Below, in pieces: positions 17,552 through 25,872 of a stretch of DNA of 37,715 nt. The DNA comes from a virus. Numbering within the stretch: position 1 is the stretch's first letter; the number at the start of each line of letters is the position of its first letter. The stretch covers positions 1 to 37,715 of IMG/VR virus record IMGVR_UViG_3300035698_008908; one strand, 5' to 3'. The position numbers and the translations under genes were made by a program. The notes below the pieces were generated by a model. It was not told the DNA's origin. It saw only the letters and a program-made list of their open reading frames with translations, and did not search any database.

Positions 17552-19907
17552 GGCCCGCCTCGCTGTAGAGTGGGCGAAGGAGATCAAGAGAAACATGCCT
17601 AGAGTAATGGACACCAGGCCCGCCCCTACAGCTCGTACCCCCATCTTTGATAGGGGTGGACCTGCGCCAAGTGCAGAGGAGGCAGTTCCGCAGCAGCACA
17701 CGCCTAGTAAGCAAGTGGGCGGCGTTTCTCTACCGCCTGGGCCTATGCTCAAAAGCGCAGTAGGTGACCCCAACAATGGCAATTTCTTCTCTTGGGACTC
17801 GGTCATGCGCATGCGTGGCGGTGCCATCGCGGAAGCTGGCGAGGATGGGACGCCGACGATGATCAAGGGCGAACTGACCGGAGCGGGCAAGGTTCCCGGC
17901 GTCAGATCAGGAGCCACGCAGCAGACCGGCGGCCAGGCATTCGCAGGCCCCGAAGGGCAAGCTCCCCCGCCGATGGCGATGGGCGGAGCGCAGCAAGGGC
18001 CTGGTATCCCCTTCGCTGGCGAGCTGGCAAAGGCCGGGATTGGTCCGGCAGCAGGCGGCGCAGGCTGGATTGACTGGTCGGGCGCTGGTGTCGCCCCTTC
18101 AGACATGACCGACTCCATGGTCGCCGAGATGTCCGCCCCCGCCGTCGCCACAAGCGGCGACCCTATGGTCGGGCACATGGCGATGGACCCGTCCAGCAAC
18201 TTCGCAGACGCTGGCGCGATGATCGGCCGACTCCTCGCTGGCATGAGCGGACCCGCTCCGATGGCTGGGAAGGCCACGTCCGCCATGGGTCGAGGGACCT
18301 CGCGGTCCTTCACCTACGGCGTCGACGATGAAGCCTCGAAGAACGAAGAGAAGGTCGAGAAGAGCCTCACCCTCGACGACATGCTCGAACCCCTGCGCAT
18401 GCTCTTCAAGAGCGGCGGCGGCCACAAGTTCAAGAGCAAGAAGCGCGTCAACGGTAAATGGGTCTACGAGTACGCGGACGGCGCAAAGCAGAGCAGCCTC
18501 TTCGGCGGCGGCGTCATGGACACCAAGTCGGACAAGCGCAAGAACGAGCGGAAGGCTGGCCGCGCTGCCGCGAAGGAGCGCGCTCGACTGGCGCCTATCA
18601 AGCGCAATAAGGCGGCTAGGGCCAAGCGCTACGCGAGCGAAGCCGCGAAGGCCGCGACAGCCTCGGCAGGCCGCGCAGCACAAAAGGCGTACAACAACTC
18701 GCCAGATCAGAAGGCCAAAGCTGCAAAACGTGAGACTGAGATGCCCCAGGGCGCTCAGGACGCGCTTGCAGCCCATCGCGGGGTATCTGCTACAGCCGCA
18801 GAGACGGCGGCTATCGAAGCTGGGTTTGGGTCCAACGCGAAGCCTATGCAGGCTGATATCGACAAAGCAGCCAAGATGAACCACCCACAAAAGGCTGTAG
18901 TGGCTATCTCCAACGAGTTGAACGCTCTCGTGGATGATGTGGTGAACGAGGCCAATATCCCGAAAGCCCAGAAGGTGGCGCGCGGCTTTGCTGCAATGGA
19001 CAGCGTGCTCAAGAAGCGCGCTTCGGGTGCAGAGGGCGTGGAGAAGAATGTACTCCTACACGTAGCGGGCCTATTCTCGGGCTATCGTAACGCCATCCAG
19101 AAGCGTGTTGAGAAGAAGCGCGAGGTAGCCGTTAGCGAGAGAGCTAAGCGGCCCGTAGGGAAGGTGAAGCGCATCAGCATGAAGAAGAGCAGAAGGACCA
19201 AGAGTATGGACGTCGTCGACACCGCAGGCCGGACCCTCGCGAAGGGCCTGGATAGCTACAACGGGAGCGCTGGCAGCGTCCCCAACGAGTACCTCCACGA
19301 CTACCTCTGCGCGTTCATCGCTCAGGCGTACGAGACGGTCTCGAAGGGGCCGCAGCACTTCACCGCTCACGACCGCCTCGAGTCCATCGCCCGCGGCATC
19401 ATGCACGAGCTGGTGCGCAGCATGGCCCACGACTCCAACCTGGCGCGCGCTTGCAGCAGCATCCACTGCGACACGATGTTCGTGGCGCGCATCCTCGTGG
19501 AGAAGCAGCTCGCCCGCCCATCGAGCGACATCATGGATCACACCGACGTGAACGGTCACAAGGCGATGGGGGACTACCTCGTCGAGGAGATGGCCCTCTC
19601 GCATAAGGTGCCGTGGATTCAGGCCGAGCCTGCCCCCGTGGTCTCCCGTGACGTCGTCGAGCGCGGGCGCGAGTGTGTCGCTCACCTCGTGAAGTCCGAC
19701 ACCGAGAACCCCTTCCACGTCCTGATGGCTCGCCGCATCGAGGAGGGTCAAGCGTTCTGGAAGGGCAGCAACGAGGACCCTGTCAGCGTGGGCAACATGA
19801 GCGACGACTGCCCCGTGCACGCAGGCCGCGACATCACCAAGTCAATGAACCTCTGGAACCCAATGCAGCCCTGCACCTGCAACGGCACGCCGAACGCGCA
19901 CGGATGA
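17529..19907 (+). CDS. Large protein of unknown function carrying the shared module, 792 aa
   Basis: ATG 17529 overlaps the end of the previous gene by 23 bases, and the stop overlaps the portal start (ATGA). The first ~290 residues are Gly/Pro/Ala/Met-rich and probably flexible. A module at 292-327 (KSGGGHKFKSKKRVNGKWVY) ends in QSSLFGG (321-327). Then come Lys/Ala-rich helices and a folded-looking C-terminal domain (~570-792) rich in His and Cys (SSIHCDTMF; DDCPVHAG; QPCTCNGT) that could bind metal. No family is recognised. Its location just before the portal and its module suggest a virion-associated or delivered protein, which is inference. Confidence 0.8.
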   Translation: MKQPGRTKARLAVEWAKEIKRNMPRVMDTRPAPTARTPIFDRGGPAPSAEEAVPQQHTPSKQVGGVSLPPGPMLKSAVGDPNNGNFFSWDSVMRMRGGAIAEAGEDGTPTMIKGELTGAGKVPGVRSGATQQTGGQAFAGPEGQAPPPMAMGGAQQGPGIPFAGELAKAGIGPAAGGAGWIDWSGAGVAPSDMTDSMVAEMSAPAVATSGDPMVGHMAMDPSSNFADAGAMIGRLLAGMSGPAPMAGKATSAMGRGTSRSFTYGVDDEASKNEEKVEKSLTLDDMLEPLRMLFKSGGGHKFKSKKRVNGKWVYEYADGAKQSSLFGGGVMDTKSDKRKNERKAGRAAAKERARLAPIKRNKAARAKRYASEAAKAATASAGRAAQKAYNNSPDQKAKAAKRETEMPQGAQDALAAHRGVSATAAETAAIEAGFGSNAKPMQADIDKAAKMNHPQKAVVAISNELNALVDDVVNEANIPKAQKVARGFAAMDSVLKKRASGAEGVEKNVLLHVAGLFSGYRNAIQKRVEKKREVAVSERAKRPVGKVKRISMKKSRRTKSMDVVDTAGRTLAKGLDSYNGSAGSVPNEYLHDYLCAFIAQAYETVSKGPQHFTAHDRLESIARGIMHELVRSMAHDSNLARACSSIHCDTMFVARILVEKQLARPSSDIMDHTDVNGHKAMGDYLVEEMALSHKVPWIQAEPAPVVSRDVVERGRECVAHLVKSDTENPFHVLMARRIEEGQAFWKGSNEDPVSVGNMSDDCPVHAGRDITKSMNLWNPMQPCTCNGTPNAHG
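18402..18509 (+). repeat. Dispersed protein module, copy with QSSLFGG
   Basis: Encodes LFKSGGGHKFKSKK…NGKWVYEYADG…QSSLFGG. Compare 9021-9182 and 13823-13930 (GKNGKWIYGPGG). The NGKW(V/I)Y core is shared with the 13823-13930 copy. QSSLF is at 18489-18503. Confidence 0.6.
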
Positions 19908-21661
19908 GCTTCATCGACGACATGAGAACGAGCCTCGCACGCGGGGCCGTAGCAGCAGCGAACGCATCTTCAGGGACGGGCGCCGCGGCGACCGACGCCC
20001 AGTGGATGCTCAAGAGCGACGACGACGTCTCCCCCGAGATGTTCGCTAAGGCGCTCACCAAGAAGGGCATGGGCGTGTCCATCGCGCAGCCCACCAACGA
20101 GACCCCCCGCGGCATGTTCCACGACCCCTACAGCGTCATGGACTGGGGCGGGTGGCGTCAGCGTCCGAGCGCGCTCACCTACCAAACGCTCCGCCAGATG
20201 TCGACGAGCAACACCGTTGTCGCGGCTATCATCAAGCTTCGTACGGAGCAGGTCAGCGCGTTCTGCAAGCCTCAACAGGGCCAGTACGACCGCGGCTTCC
20301 GCGTCATCCTTCGCGACCGTCGCGACAAGAAGAAGGGCATGACCCGCGGGCAGCAGAAGGAAGCAGAGGTCATCGAGCGATTCCTCGACACCACTGGCCT
20401 GCTCCTGCCCAACGAGAAGCCCAGCGACCGCGACAGCTTCCGAGCCTTCGCGAAGAAGGGCACCCGCGACGCGCTCACCTACGATCAGTGGTGTTGGGAG
20501 AAGATCCGCGACAAGAAGGGCCGGCCGTCGAAGTTCATCGCCCTGCCCTCCGAGACCATCCGGCCGGCAGTCTCCGACGTGGAGCACATGGACCCCGCGC
20601 AGAGGCGGAACCGTGTCTCGCACGTGCAGGTCTACGAGAACCAGGTCATTTCCGAGTTCAGCCCCGACGACATCGCATGGTGTGTCATGAACCCGCGCAG
20701 CGACCTCAGCGTGAACGGCTTCGGCTTCTCACCCATCGAGCAGATCATCCGCCTGACGACTGCCTGGCTCTTCGGCTTCGAGTACAACACGAAGTTCTTC
20801 ACGCAGGGCAGCGCCATCAAGGGGCTGATCAACATCAAGGGGGCCATCCCCGACCGCCAGCTGCGGGCCTTCCGCCGAATGTGGTACTCGATGATTTCAG
20901 GCGTCCAGAACGCTTGGAAGACGCCCATCGTCAACGCTGACGAGCTTCAGTGGATCTCGATGCACTCGACGAACCGCGAGATGGAATACGGCAGTTGGAT
21001 GGACTGGCTGACGAAGCTGATCTGCGCCATCTACGGCATCGACCCCATCGAGATCAACTTCATCTACGGAGCTGGCGGCGGCGGCAGCGGAATGTTCAGC
21101 TCGCGGCCAAACGCCAGCGAGGTCACGGAATCGAAGGACAAGGGCCTGCGGCCGATCCTCACGCACCTAGAAGACCACATCAACTCCCACATGATCTGGG
21201 AGCTGAACCCCGACTTCGAGTTCAGCTTCACCGGCTACGACGCCAAGGCGCAGGACAAAGAGGTGGAGCGACGAGGCAAGGAAGTCACGACGCACAAGAC
21301 CATCAACGAGATTCGAGCCGAAGAGGACGAGGAGCCGCTGCCCGGCAACCTTGGGGACATCATCCTCAACCCTGTCTTCCAAGCTCACTACCAGGCCGAG
21401 ACTCAGCAGGAGGAAGGCGGACCCGAGGAGGGCGGCGACGACGACTTCGCATTCGGCGACGACGACGACGACGGCTTCGGCAGCCTTGGAGACGATGGAG
21501 GCGACGAGCCCGAGCAGCAGCAGGCGGCCCCCTCACCTTCCGAGGACGAGCAGACTAACTCGCAATCGGGTGGGGAGACCGCTAAGGCGGTCCGTGGGTC
21601 CACGCTTCGCAAGTCGCAGAAACGCCTTCAATACATCGACATCTATCTCCCGGAGAAATAA
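19904..21661 (+). CDS. Portal protein
   Basis: Forms the dodecameric ring at the capsid vertex through which DNA enters and leaves. ATG 19904 overlaps the previous TGA; 585 residues. Portal-like features: an N-terminal region with SNTVVAAIIKLRTEQVSAF, a central stretch SVNGFGFSPIEQIIRLTTAW followed by FFTQGSAIKGLINIKGAIPD, the segment AIYGIDPIEINF, and the C-terminal signature KTINEIRAEEDEEPLPGNLGD common near the end of HK97/SPP1-type portals. An acidic Gly/Asp-rich tail (DDDDDGFGSLGDDGGDEPEQQQ region) follows and ends in a short basic segment (LRKSQKRLQY). Consistent with its place between terminase and MuF/capsid genes. An upstream in-frame extension exists but would overlap the preceding gene by over 200 bases. 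Confidence 0.93.
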   Translation: MSFIDDMRTSLARGAVAAANASSGTGAAATDAQWMLKSDDDVSPEMFAKALTKKGMGVSIAQPTNETPRGMFHDPYSVMDWGGWRQRPSALTYQTLRQMSTSNTVVAAIIKLRTEQVSAFCKPQQGQYDRGFRVILRDRRDKKKGMTRGQQKEAEVIERFLDTTGLLLPNEKPSDRDSFRAFAKKGTRDALTYDQWCWEKIRDKKGRPSKFIALPSETIRPAVSDVEHMDPAQRRNRVSHVQVYENQVISEFSPDDIAWCVMNPRSDLSVNGFGFSPIEQIIRLTTAWLFGFEYNTKFFTQGSAIKGLINIKGAIPDRQLRAFRRMWYSMISGVQNAWKTPIVNADELQWISMHSTNREMEYGSWMDWLTKLICAIYGIDPIEINFIYGAGGGGSGMFSSRPNASEVTESKDKGLRPILTHLEDHINSHMIWELNPDFEFSFTGYDAKAQDKEVERRGKEVTTHKTINEIRAEEDEEPLPGNLGDIILNPVFQAHYQAETQQEEGGPEEGGDDDFAFGDDDDDGFGSLGDDGGDEPEQQQAAPSPSEDEQTNSQSGGETAKAVRGSTLRKSQKRLQYIDIYLPEK

Positions 21662-21663
21662 CC

Positions 21664-22458
21664 ATGGGCGTACGCACCAACCTCGAGATCCTCTTCCAAA
21701 TTGGGCGCAACAATAGCCTGACCGATAAGCTCCTAGACGAGTCGCTAGACTCGCTCCTGGACACGTTGGACCACGCGACGGTGCAGGAGGTCACTCTCGC
21801 CGCGGGGGAGACTGGCTACGTGGTCCCCTTCGGAGACGTCGCTCAGGCCCGTCTGGTCTACGTGAAGGGCAACGGGGCTCTACGGATCACCCCAGGCGGC
21901 GGAGTGGCTTCTAGCGCCGTTGTGACGGGCGCAGGCGGTAGCTACCCCACGGCGTTCACGGGCACGGGTGAGAACCTGGACCTGCTCATCAACGACCTAG
22001 CGGTCAGCCTGACCTTCACCAGCTCAGCGCAGACCCTCGCGCAGGTGATGGCGGAGATCAACGCGGCTGCCGTAGGTGTCCCCGTGCTGGACACCGCAGG
22101 CGACCCTGTGGCCATCGCGCGGGACTCGGGCGGCGGCGAGCTCCGCCTCTACAGCAACTTCGTGGGGCCTACGTCCAAGGTTGAAGTGCTGGCGACGAGC
22201 GCGGGCGCAGTCCTCACAGCACTGGGGCTCACAGCGGGCGAGACGCTAGGCGTTGAGGCCACGGCAGGCCAGACCCCCGTCACCATCACCAAGCCCGCCA
22301 ACACCAACGCCAGCGACGCCGCCGCGGGCGTGTCTACGTTCTTCTTCGCCACCCTCCAGACTTCGGGGCTGACCATCGACAACCTTGACGCTGTGGAAGT
22401 TCGCGTCGTCATCGCCATTGCCGGCGACGTCCTCACCGAACCCCCTACGGACTGCTAG
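21664..22458 (+). CDS. Putative structural protein, 264 aa
   Basis: ATG 21664 follows the portal stop by 2 bases. The protein is Gly/Ala/Val/Thr-rich, beta-type, with no Cys except the last residue. Residues ~105-195 carry the pattern VSLTFTSSAQTLAQVMAEIN…GELRLYSN…LTALGLTAGE, which resembles the segment seen in flagellar cap (FliD)-type and various phage structural proteins; I cannot confirm a family. Its stop overlaps the next GTG. A head-associated or decoration role is plausible from its location between portal and MuF. Confidence 0.7.
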   Translation: MGVRTNLEILFQIGRNNSLTDKLLDESLDSLLDTLDHATVQEVTLAAGETGYVVPFGDVAQARLVYVKGNGALRITPGGGVASSAVVTGAGGSYPTAFTGTGENLDLLINDLAVSLTFTSSAQTLAQVMAEINAAAVGVPVLDTAGDPVAIARDSGGGELRLYSNFVGPTSKVEVLATSAGAVLTALGLTAGETLGVEATAGQTPVTITKPANTNASDAAAGVSTFFFATLQTSGLTIDNLDAVEVRVVIAIAGDVLTEPPTDC

Positions 22459-22643
22459 TGCGGATCGTAGGCTCGGGGCACCAGTTCCACCCAGAGACCG
22501 GCCAGTGTCGCCGGTGCACGCTCTCTATGGTCGATGAGGCCGCGAAGATGCCGTGCGCGCAGGCGCCGCAGCCGGTGCACCCGAAGCCCAGCGGTAAGAC
22601 GCCCAACCTGTTCACCGCGAGCCTTCCGATCAAAACGAAGTAG
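22458..22643 (+). CDS. Small HxF…CxxC…C zinc-finger-like protein, 61 aa
   Basis: GTG 22458 overlaps the preceding TAG by one base. The motif is His8-x-Phe10…Cys17-x2-Cys20-x12-Cys33, the same layout as the small protein at 5393-5596. The C-terminal half is Pro/Lys-rich (HPKPSGKTPN). Small phage proteins of this type are usually of unknown role. A tightly coupled position inside the head operon suggests it is expressed late with the virion proteins. Confidence 0.6.
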   Translation: MRIVGSGHQFHPETGQCRRCTLSMVDEAAKMPCAQAPQPVHPKPSGKTPNLFTASLPIKTK

Positions 22644-22651
22644 AGTCGGGC

Positions 22652-24529
22652 ATGGGTTCAAAACGTCAGAGGGTGCGCATCGAGGCACCGGCGGACCTTG
22701 ACCGGGCACGACTGGTCAAGGCTATCGCGAGCGCGACAAGCGCCGAAAAACCAAAGCACGTTCACACCAGCGACCGCACCTTCTCACGAGAGAAGCCGCT
22801 GGCGCTGCTATCCCAAAAGGTAGCAGCCGCCTATGAGTCGCTCGTGGATAAGATGTACCGTGAGCTTCTGAAGTTCATCGGGACTCAGATCATCCCAGGC
22901 ATGGAGCTGCGGAAGAGCGAGGACCCGAGCGACGGCGACTCGATGATGTACGGATTCGTCAGCGACGTAGTCTTCCCCGAAGACGACCACGTAGCCGCAG
23001 CGACCGGCACGACGACAGGACCCTTCGACCCACTCCGCGCACATACCCAGCGGAAGATGAGCCTGCTCACCCCACAGCAGCTGGAGGTCATCAAGGAGAT
23101 CATTCGCGACTATCACTCGGCGTTCGCAGTCGGCGTTATAGGTCCCGACGCTATACCGGCCGCCGAGGTCACTCGCCTCATGGACGTGGGCATTCTCCCA
23201 CAGGGTCTCGGTCTGCTCTTTCAGCCCGCCCCCGGGGAGCTTCCGCCGCCCGTCATGCGCGTGACCGACTTGGGCTATCAGTACGGCCAGCAGATCGCAC
23301 AGCCCGCTCAGGCGGAGGCTGTGCGGAAGATGGACGAAGAGCAGTTTCAAGAGCATCTGGAGCTGACCCGCCCCACGCTCAACGCAGTGGAGCGCCAGGC
23401 GATGGGCTTCGCGCGCTTCAACGCCGGCGAGCACATCCGAGGCATGGGGGACCGTATCTCGCTCGAGGTAGGCACCTTGGTCCGCGATGCCGACGCCGAG
23501 CAGCGCCGCCGCTACATGGGCGTCGTGCAGAAGGAGCTTGAGGACAACATCGACCGCCGAGGGTCTTGGCGCGCGCTGGCTTCGTCCATCGGCCACGCGA
23601 CCGGCGACTGGTCCCGTGACATGCAGCGCGTGGCAGCCACCGAGACTCAATACGCGATGCAGGAGGGGCAGGCGCGCACCATCGCCAAGGGCCGCGACCC
23701 CGCGAAGATCCGCGTCGCGAAGATCCCGAACCCTGGGGCCTGCAAGGACTGCGTCCGCCTCCACCTGACAGCAGGTGAGGGTAGCCCCCCGCGGATCTTC
23801 TTCCTCGAAGAACTGACGGCCAACGGCACCAACGTGGGCATCAAGCGCGCGGGGTGGAAGCCCACCGTCGGGCCGGTGCACCCCTGGTGTGGATGCTCGC
23901 TTCTCGAAGTGCCCGACGGCTGGGGCTTCGACGCTGAGGGCACCATGCTGCCCGAGTCGATGCTGGAGAAGCACGACCGCCTAGAGGACTCTTTCGAGAA
24001 GTCCGGACGAGCGCATATGACCCACGGCGACGCGGTCCCCGTAGACACCCTCGTCGTCCGCGTGGCTGACCCGGCCATCCGCCAGGTCATCGAAGCAGTC
24101 CTCGCCGAGGCGCCGCCGGCCATCTTCCACAAGGACATCGGCGTCACGCTGATCACCACCGACAGCCCACGCGCGCAGAACCCGCTCGAAGAGCACGATT
24201 TCGCTTATTGGACGGCGAACGAGATCCGCTTGAACCAGACACTACCCATCGAGCGCGTGCCCCGCGTGCTTCGCCACGAGCTGGGGCACAGCCTCAACGT
24301 CCACCTGATGAAGAAGTTCGGCAACGTCCAAGCCGTCCGCGACTGGCACGACGAGCTTTGGGCGGTCTCGAAGGAGGAAGGCTACGTGAGCGCCTACGCC
24401 GTGAAGTTGCCCATTGAGAATGCAGCCGAGGTCACTCGGATGTACCTTTTTGAGAAGCCCAAGCTGATGCTCCACTACCCGAACCAGTTCGCCTTCTGTC
24501 ACCGCGCCTACAGGGACATATTCACATGA
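22652..24529 (+). CDS. MuF-like minor head protein fused to a C-terminal zincin metallopeptidase
   Basis: ATG 22652, 625 residues. Residues ~250-425 match the Mu gpF-like head morphogenesis pattern: a helix with RVAATETQYAMQEGQA, then Cys364-x2-Cys367 and the closing HPWCGCSL (His410, Cys413, Cys415). The C-terminal ~120 residues contain RHELGHSLN with His542-Glu543-x-x-His546, a zinc metallopeptidase signature, preceded by EIRLNQTLP. MuF proteins sit inside the capsid at the portal, and MuF fusions to effector domains are known in phages, so the peptidase is probably packaged and may act on ejection; this last step is inference. Its stop overlaps the next ATG. Confidence 0.88.
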   Translation: MGSKRQRVRIEAPADLDRARLVKAIASATSAEKPKHVHTSDRTFSREKPLALLSQKVAAAYESLVDKMYRELLKFIGTQIIPGMELRKSEDPSDGDSMMYGFVSDVVFPEDDHVAAATGTTTGPFDPLRAHTQRKMSLLTPQQLEVIKEIIRDYHSAFAVGVIGPDAIPAAEVTRLMDVGILPQGLGLLFQPAPGELPPPVMRVTDLGYQYGQQIAQPAQAEAVRKMDEEQFQEHLELTRPTLNAVERQAMGFARFNAGEHIRGMGDRISLEVGTLVRDADAEQRRRYMGVVQKELEDNIDRRGSWRALASSIGHATGDWSRDMQRVAATETQYAMQEGQARTIAKGRDPAKIRVAKIPNPGACKDCVRLHLTAGEGSPPRIFFLEELTANGTNVGIKRAGWKPTVGPVHPWCGCSLLEVPDGWGFDAEGTMLPESMLEKHDRLEDSFEKSGRAHMTHGDAVPVDTLVVRVADPAIRQVIEAVLAEAPPAIFHKDIGVTLITTDSPRAQNPLEEHDFAYWTANEIRLNQTLPIERVPRVLRHELGHSLNVHLMKKFGNVQAVRDWHDELWAVSKEEGYVSAYAVKLPIENAAEVTRMYLFEKPKLMLHYPNQFAFCHRAYRDIFT

Positions 24530-25872
24530 AAGTCCGTATCGTCAGATTCGATAGCCTCCACAAAGGCGGGCCCTTCATCGGGCCCAAGGGCGGGAAGTAC
24601 GCAGACGCTGCCCATAAGATCCCGTGGAAGGAGCCCGGCACCCACGCAGGAGACCGCGCAGGACTCTCGGCTCTGATGGAGGAGATCAAGACCCAGCACG
24701 GCGTGAAGCTTTGGATCTCCCAGCGCGACGACATCATCACGCTGAGCAAGGTCATAGTCCCCGACGACAAGCGAGGCAGTGGCATCGGCGGCAAGGTCAT
24801 GAACGCCCTGCACGCTCACGCGGACAAGCACGGTAAGACTATCGGATTGACGCCTAGCACCGACTTCGGCGGAAAGAAGGCAGGGCTCGTCCGCTTCTAC
24901 AAGCGCCACGGCTACGTCGACAACAAGGGCCGCAACAAGGACTACGAGATCAGCGAGACCATGCTGCGGACGCCGAAGAAGCTCGCGAAGAGCTTGCGGA
25001 AGTCGCCGTTCATCGGCCCGCGAGGCGGGCTCTACGCAGACGTCGCGCACAAGATCCCCTACAACAAAAAAGAGCACGGAGCGGTGAAGCCGTCGAAGTG
25101 CCCTCGGTGCAAGGGCGTCTCGCACATCATATCTAGGCAGAAGACCATCGGCGGGAAGGCTGAGGTCAGCGCGTCCCCATGCCGGACCTGCAACCCCAAG
25201 GGCAAGATCAAGCTCGACCCCAAGAAGGTCGCGGCCGCGGGGCTCCCAATGCCCAAGGCCAAGAAGGTCGCCCGCCGAGCGCCCCCCGAGCGTGATCAGC
25301 CTGCGCAGAAGCACCAGATGAAGCTCGACTACGATCGCAAGGAGGACACGCGCCAGATGAGCATGTTCAAGGCGGGGGTCATCACCTACGGGGAGCTCTG
25401 CAAGGCTTTGAGCGGGTCACCGTTCAAGCTCCACGGCTCGCTGAAGTTTCAAGGGCTCGACATCGCTATCGAAAATCGCAAGGGCTCTAAGCGCCCTTGG
25501 ACTGACGAGACCGGCCAGAAGGGCCACACGGTCATAGTGCACCCCTACGGCTACATCCGCGGCGTCGAGGGTGCGGACGGCGACGAGGTCGACGTCTACG
25601 TGGGCCCCGACAAAAAATCCGAGCTGGTCTTCATCGTGAATCAGCGAGCCATTCAGGACTCCCGCAAGTTCGACGAGCACAAGATCATGCTCGGCTTCAG
25701 CAGCGAAGCCGCGGCCCGTGAAGGCTATCTAAAACACTACGCGCCTCGCTCGCTCGGGAAGCGCCTACTGGGCACCATGCGCACGTGGTCAATGGAGCGA
25801 TTCAAGCGGTGGCTGGATAAGCGCGAAGCCCGTAAGGCCCCCGTGCAGAAGGCGTTCGTGGTCCATCGATGA
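24526..25872 (+). CDS. GNAT acetyltransferase - zinc motif - inorganic pyrophosphatase-like fusion
   Basis: 448 residues, ATG overlapping the MuF stop. Domains: a module PFIGPKGGKYAD (11-37); a GNAT-type domain with the acetyl-CoA loop VIVPDDKRGSGIGGKVM (~76-92); a second near-identical module PFIGPRGGLYAD (153-182); four Cys (192, 195, 219, 222) spaced as a zinc ribbon; QMSMF (277-281); then from ~300 a domain with GLDIAIENRKGSKR, YGYIRGVEGADGDEVDVYVGP (351-357 fits the family I pyrophosphatase signature D-x-D-x-x-D) and DEHKIMLGF. The last domain resembles the pyrophosphatase-like domain found in polyvalent proteins. Acetyl-acceptor and physiological substrate are unknown. The protein may be delivered with the DNA. 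Confidence 0.85.
   Translation: MKVRIVRFDSLHKGGPFIGPKGGKYADAAHKIPWKEPGTHAGDRAGLSALMEEIKTQHGVKLWISQRDDIITLSKVIVPDDKRGSGIGGKVMNALHAHADKHGKTIGLTPSTDFGGKKAGLVRFYKRHGYVDNKGRNKDYEISETMLRTPKKLAKSLRKSPFIGPRGGLYADVAHKIPYNKKEHGAVKPSKCPRCKGVSHIISRQKTIGGKAEVSASPCRTCNPKGKIKLDPKKVAAAGLPMPKAKKVARRAPPERDQPAQKHQMKLDYDRKEDTRQMSMFKAGVITYGELCKALSGSPFKLHGSLKFQGLDIAIENRKGSKRPWTDETGQKGHTVIVHPYGYIRGVEGADGDEVDVYVGPDKKSELVFIVNQRAIQDSRKFDEHKIMLGFSSEAAAREGYLKHYAPRSLGKRLLGTMRTWSMERFKRWLDKREARKAPVQKAFVVHR
24556..24636 (+). repeat. PFIGPKGG module, copy A
   Basis: Encodes GGPFIGPKGGKYADAAHKIP and is repeated in the same gene at 24982-25071 as SPFIGPRGGLYADVAHKIP. The two copies flank the acetyltransferase domain, and both precede a basic/aromatic end (WKEP, YNKK). 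Confidence 0.8.
24982..25071 (+). repeat. PFIGPRGG module, copy B
   Basis: Second copy of the 24556-24636 module, preceded by LAKSLRK. The core PFIGP(K/R)GGxYADxAHKIP is shared; only four core positions differ. The GPRGGK core also recurs in the 1355-residue protein (13823-13930). Confidence 0.8.

Noticed and set aside
19673-19903. Upstream extension of the portal gene
   Set aside because: It overlaps the previous gene by more than 200 bases and encodes Arg/His/Pro-rich shadow sequence; ATG 19904 has the coupled ATGA arrangement.
22808-23974. Long antisense frame (388 codons) opposite the MuF gene
   Set aside because: It is a mirror of the MuF codons in GC-rich DNA; the + strand frame carries clear motifs (CxxC, HPWCGCSL, HELGH) and coupled start and stop codons, the antisense frame none.
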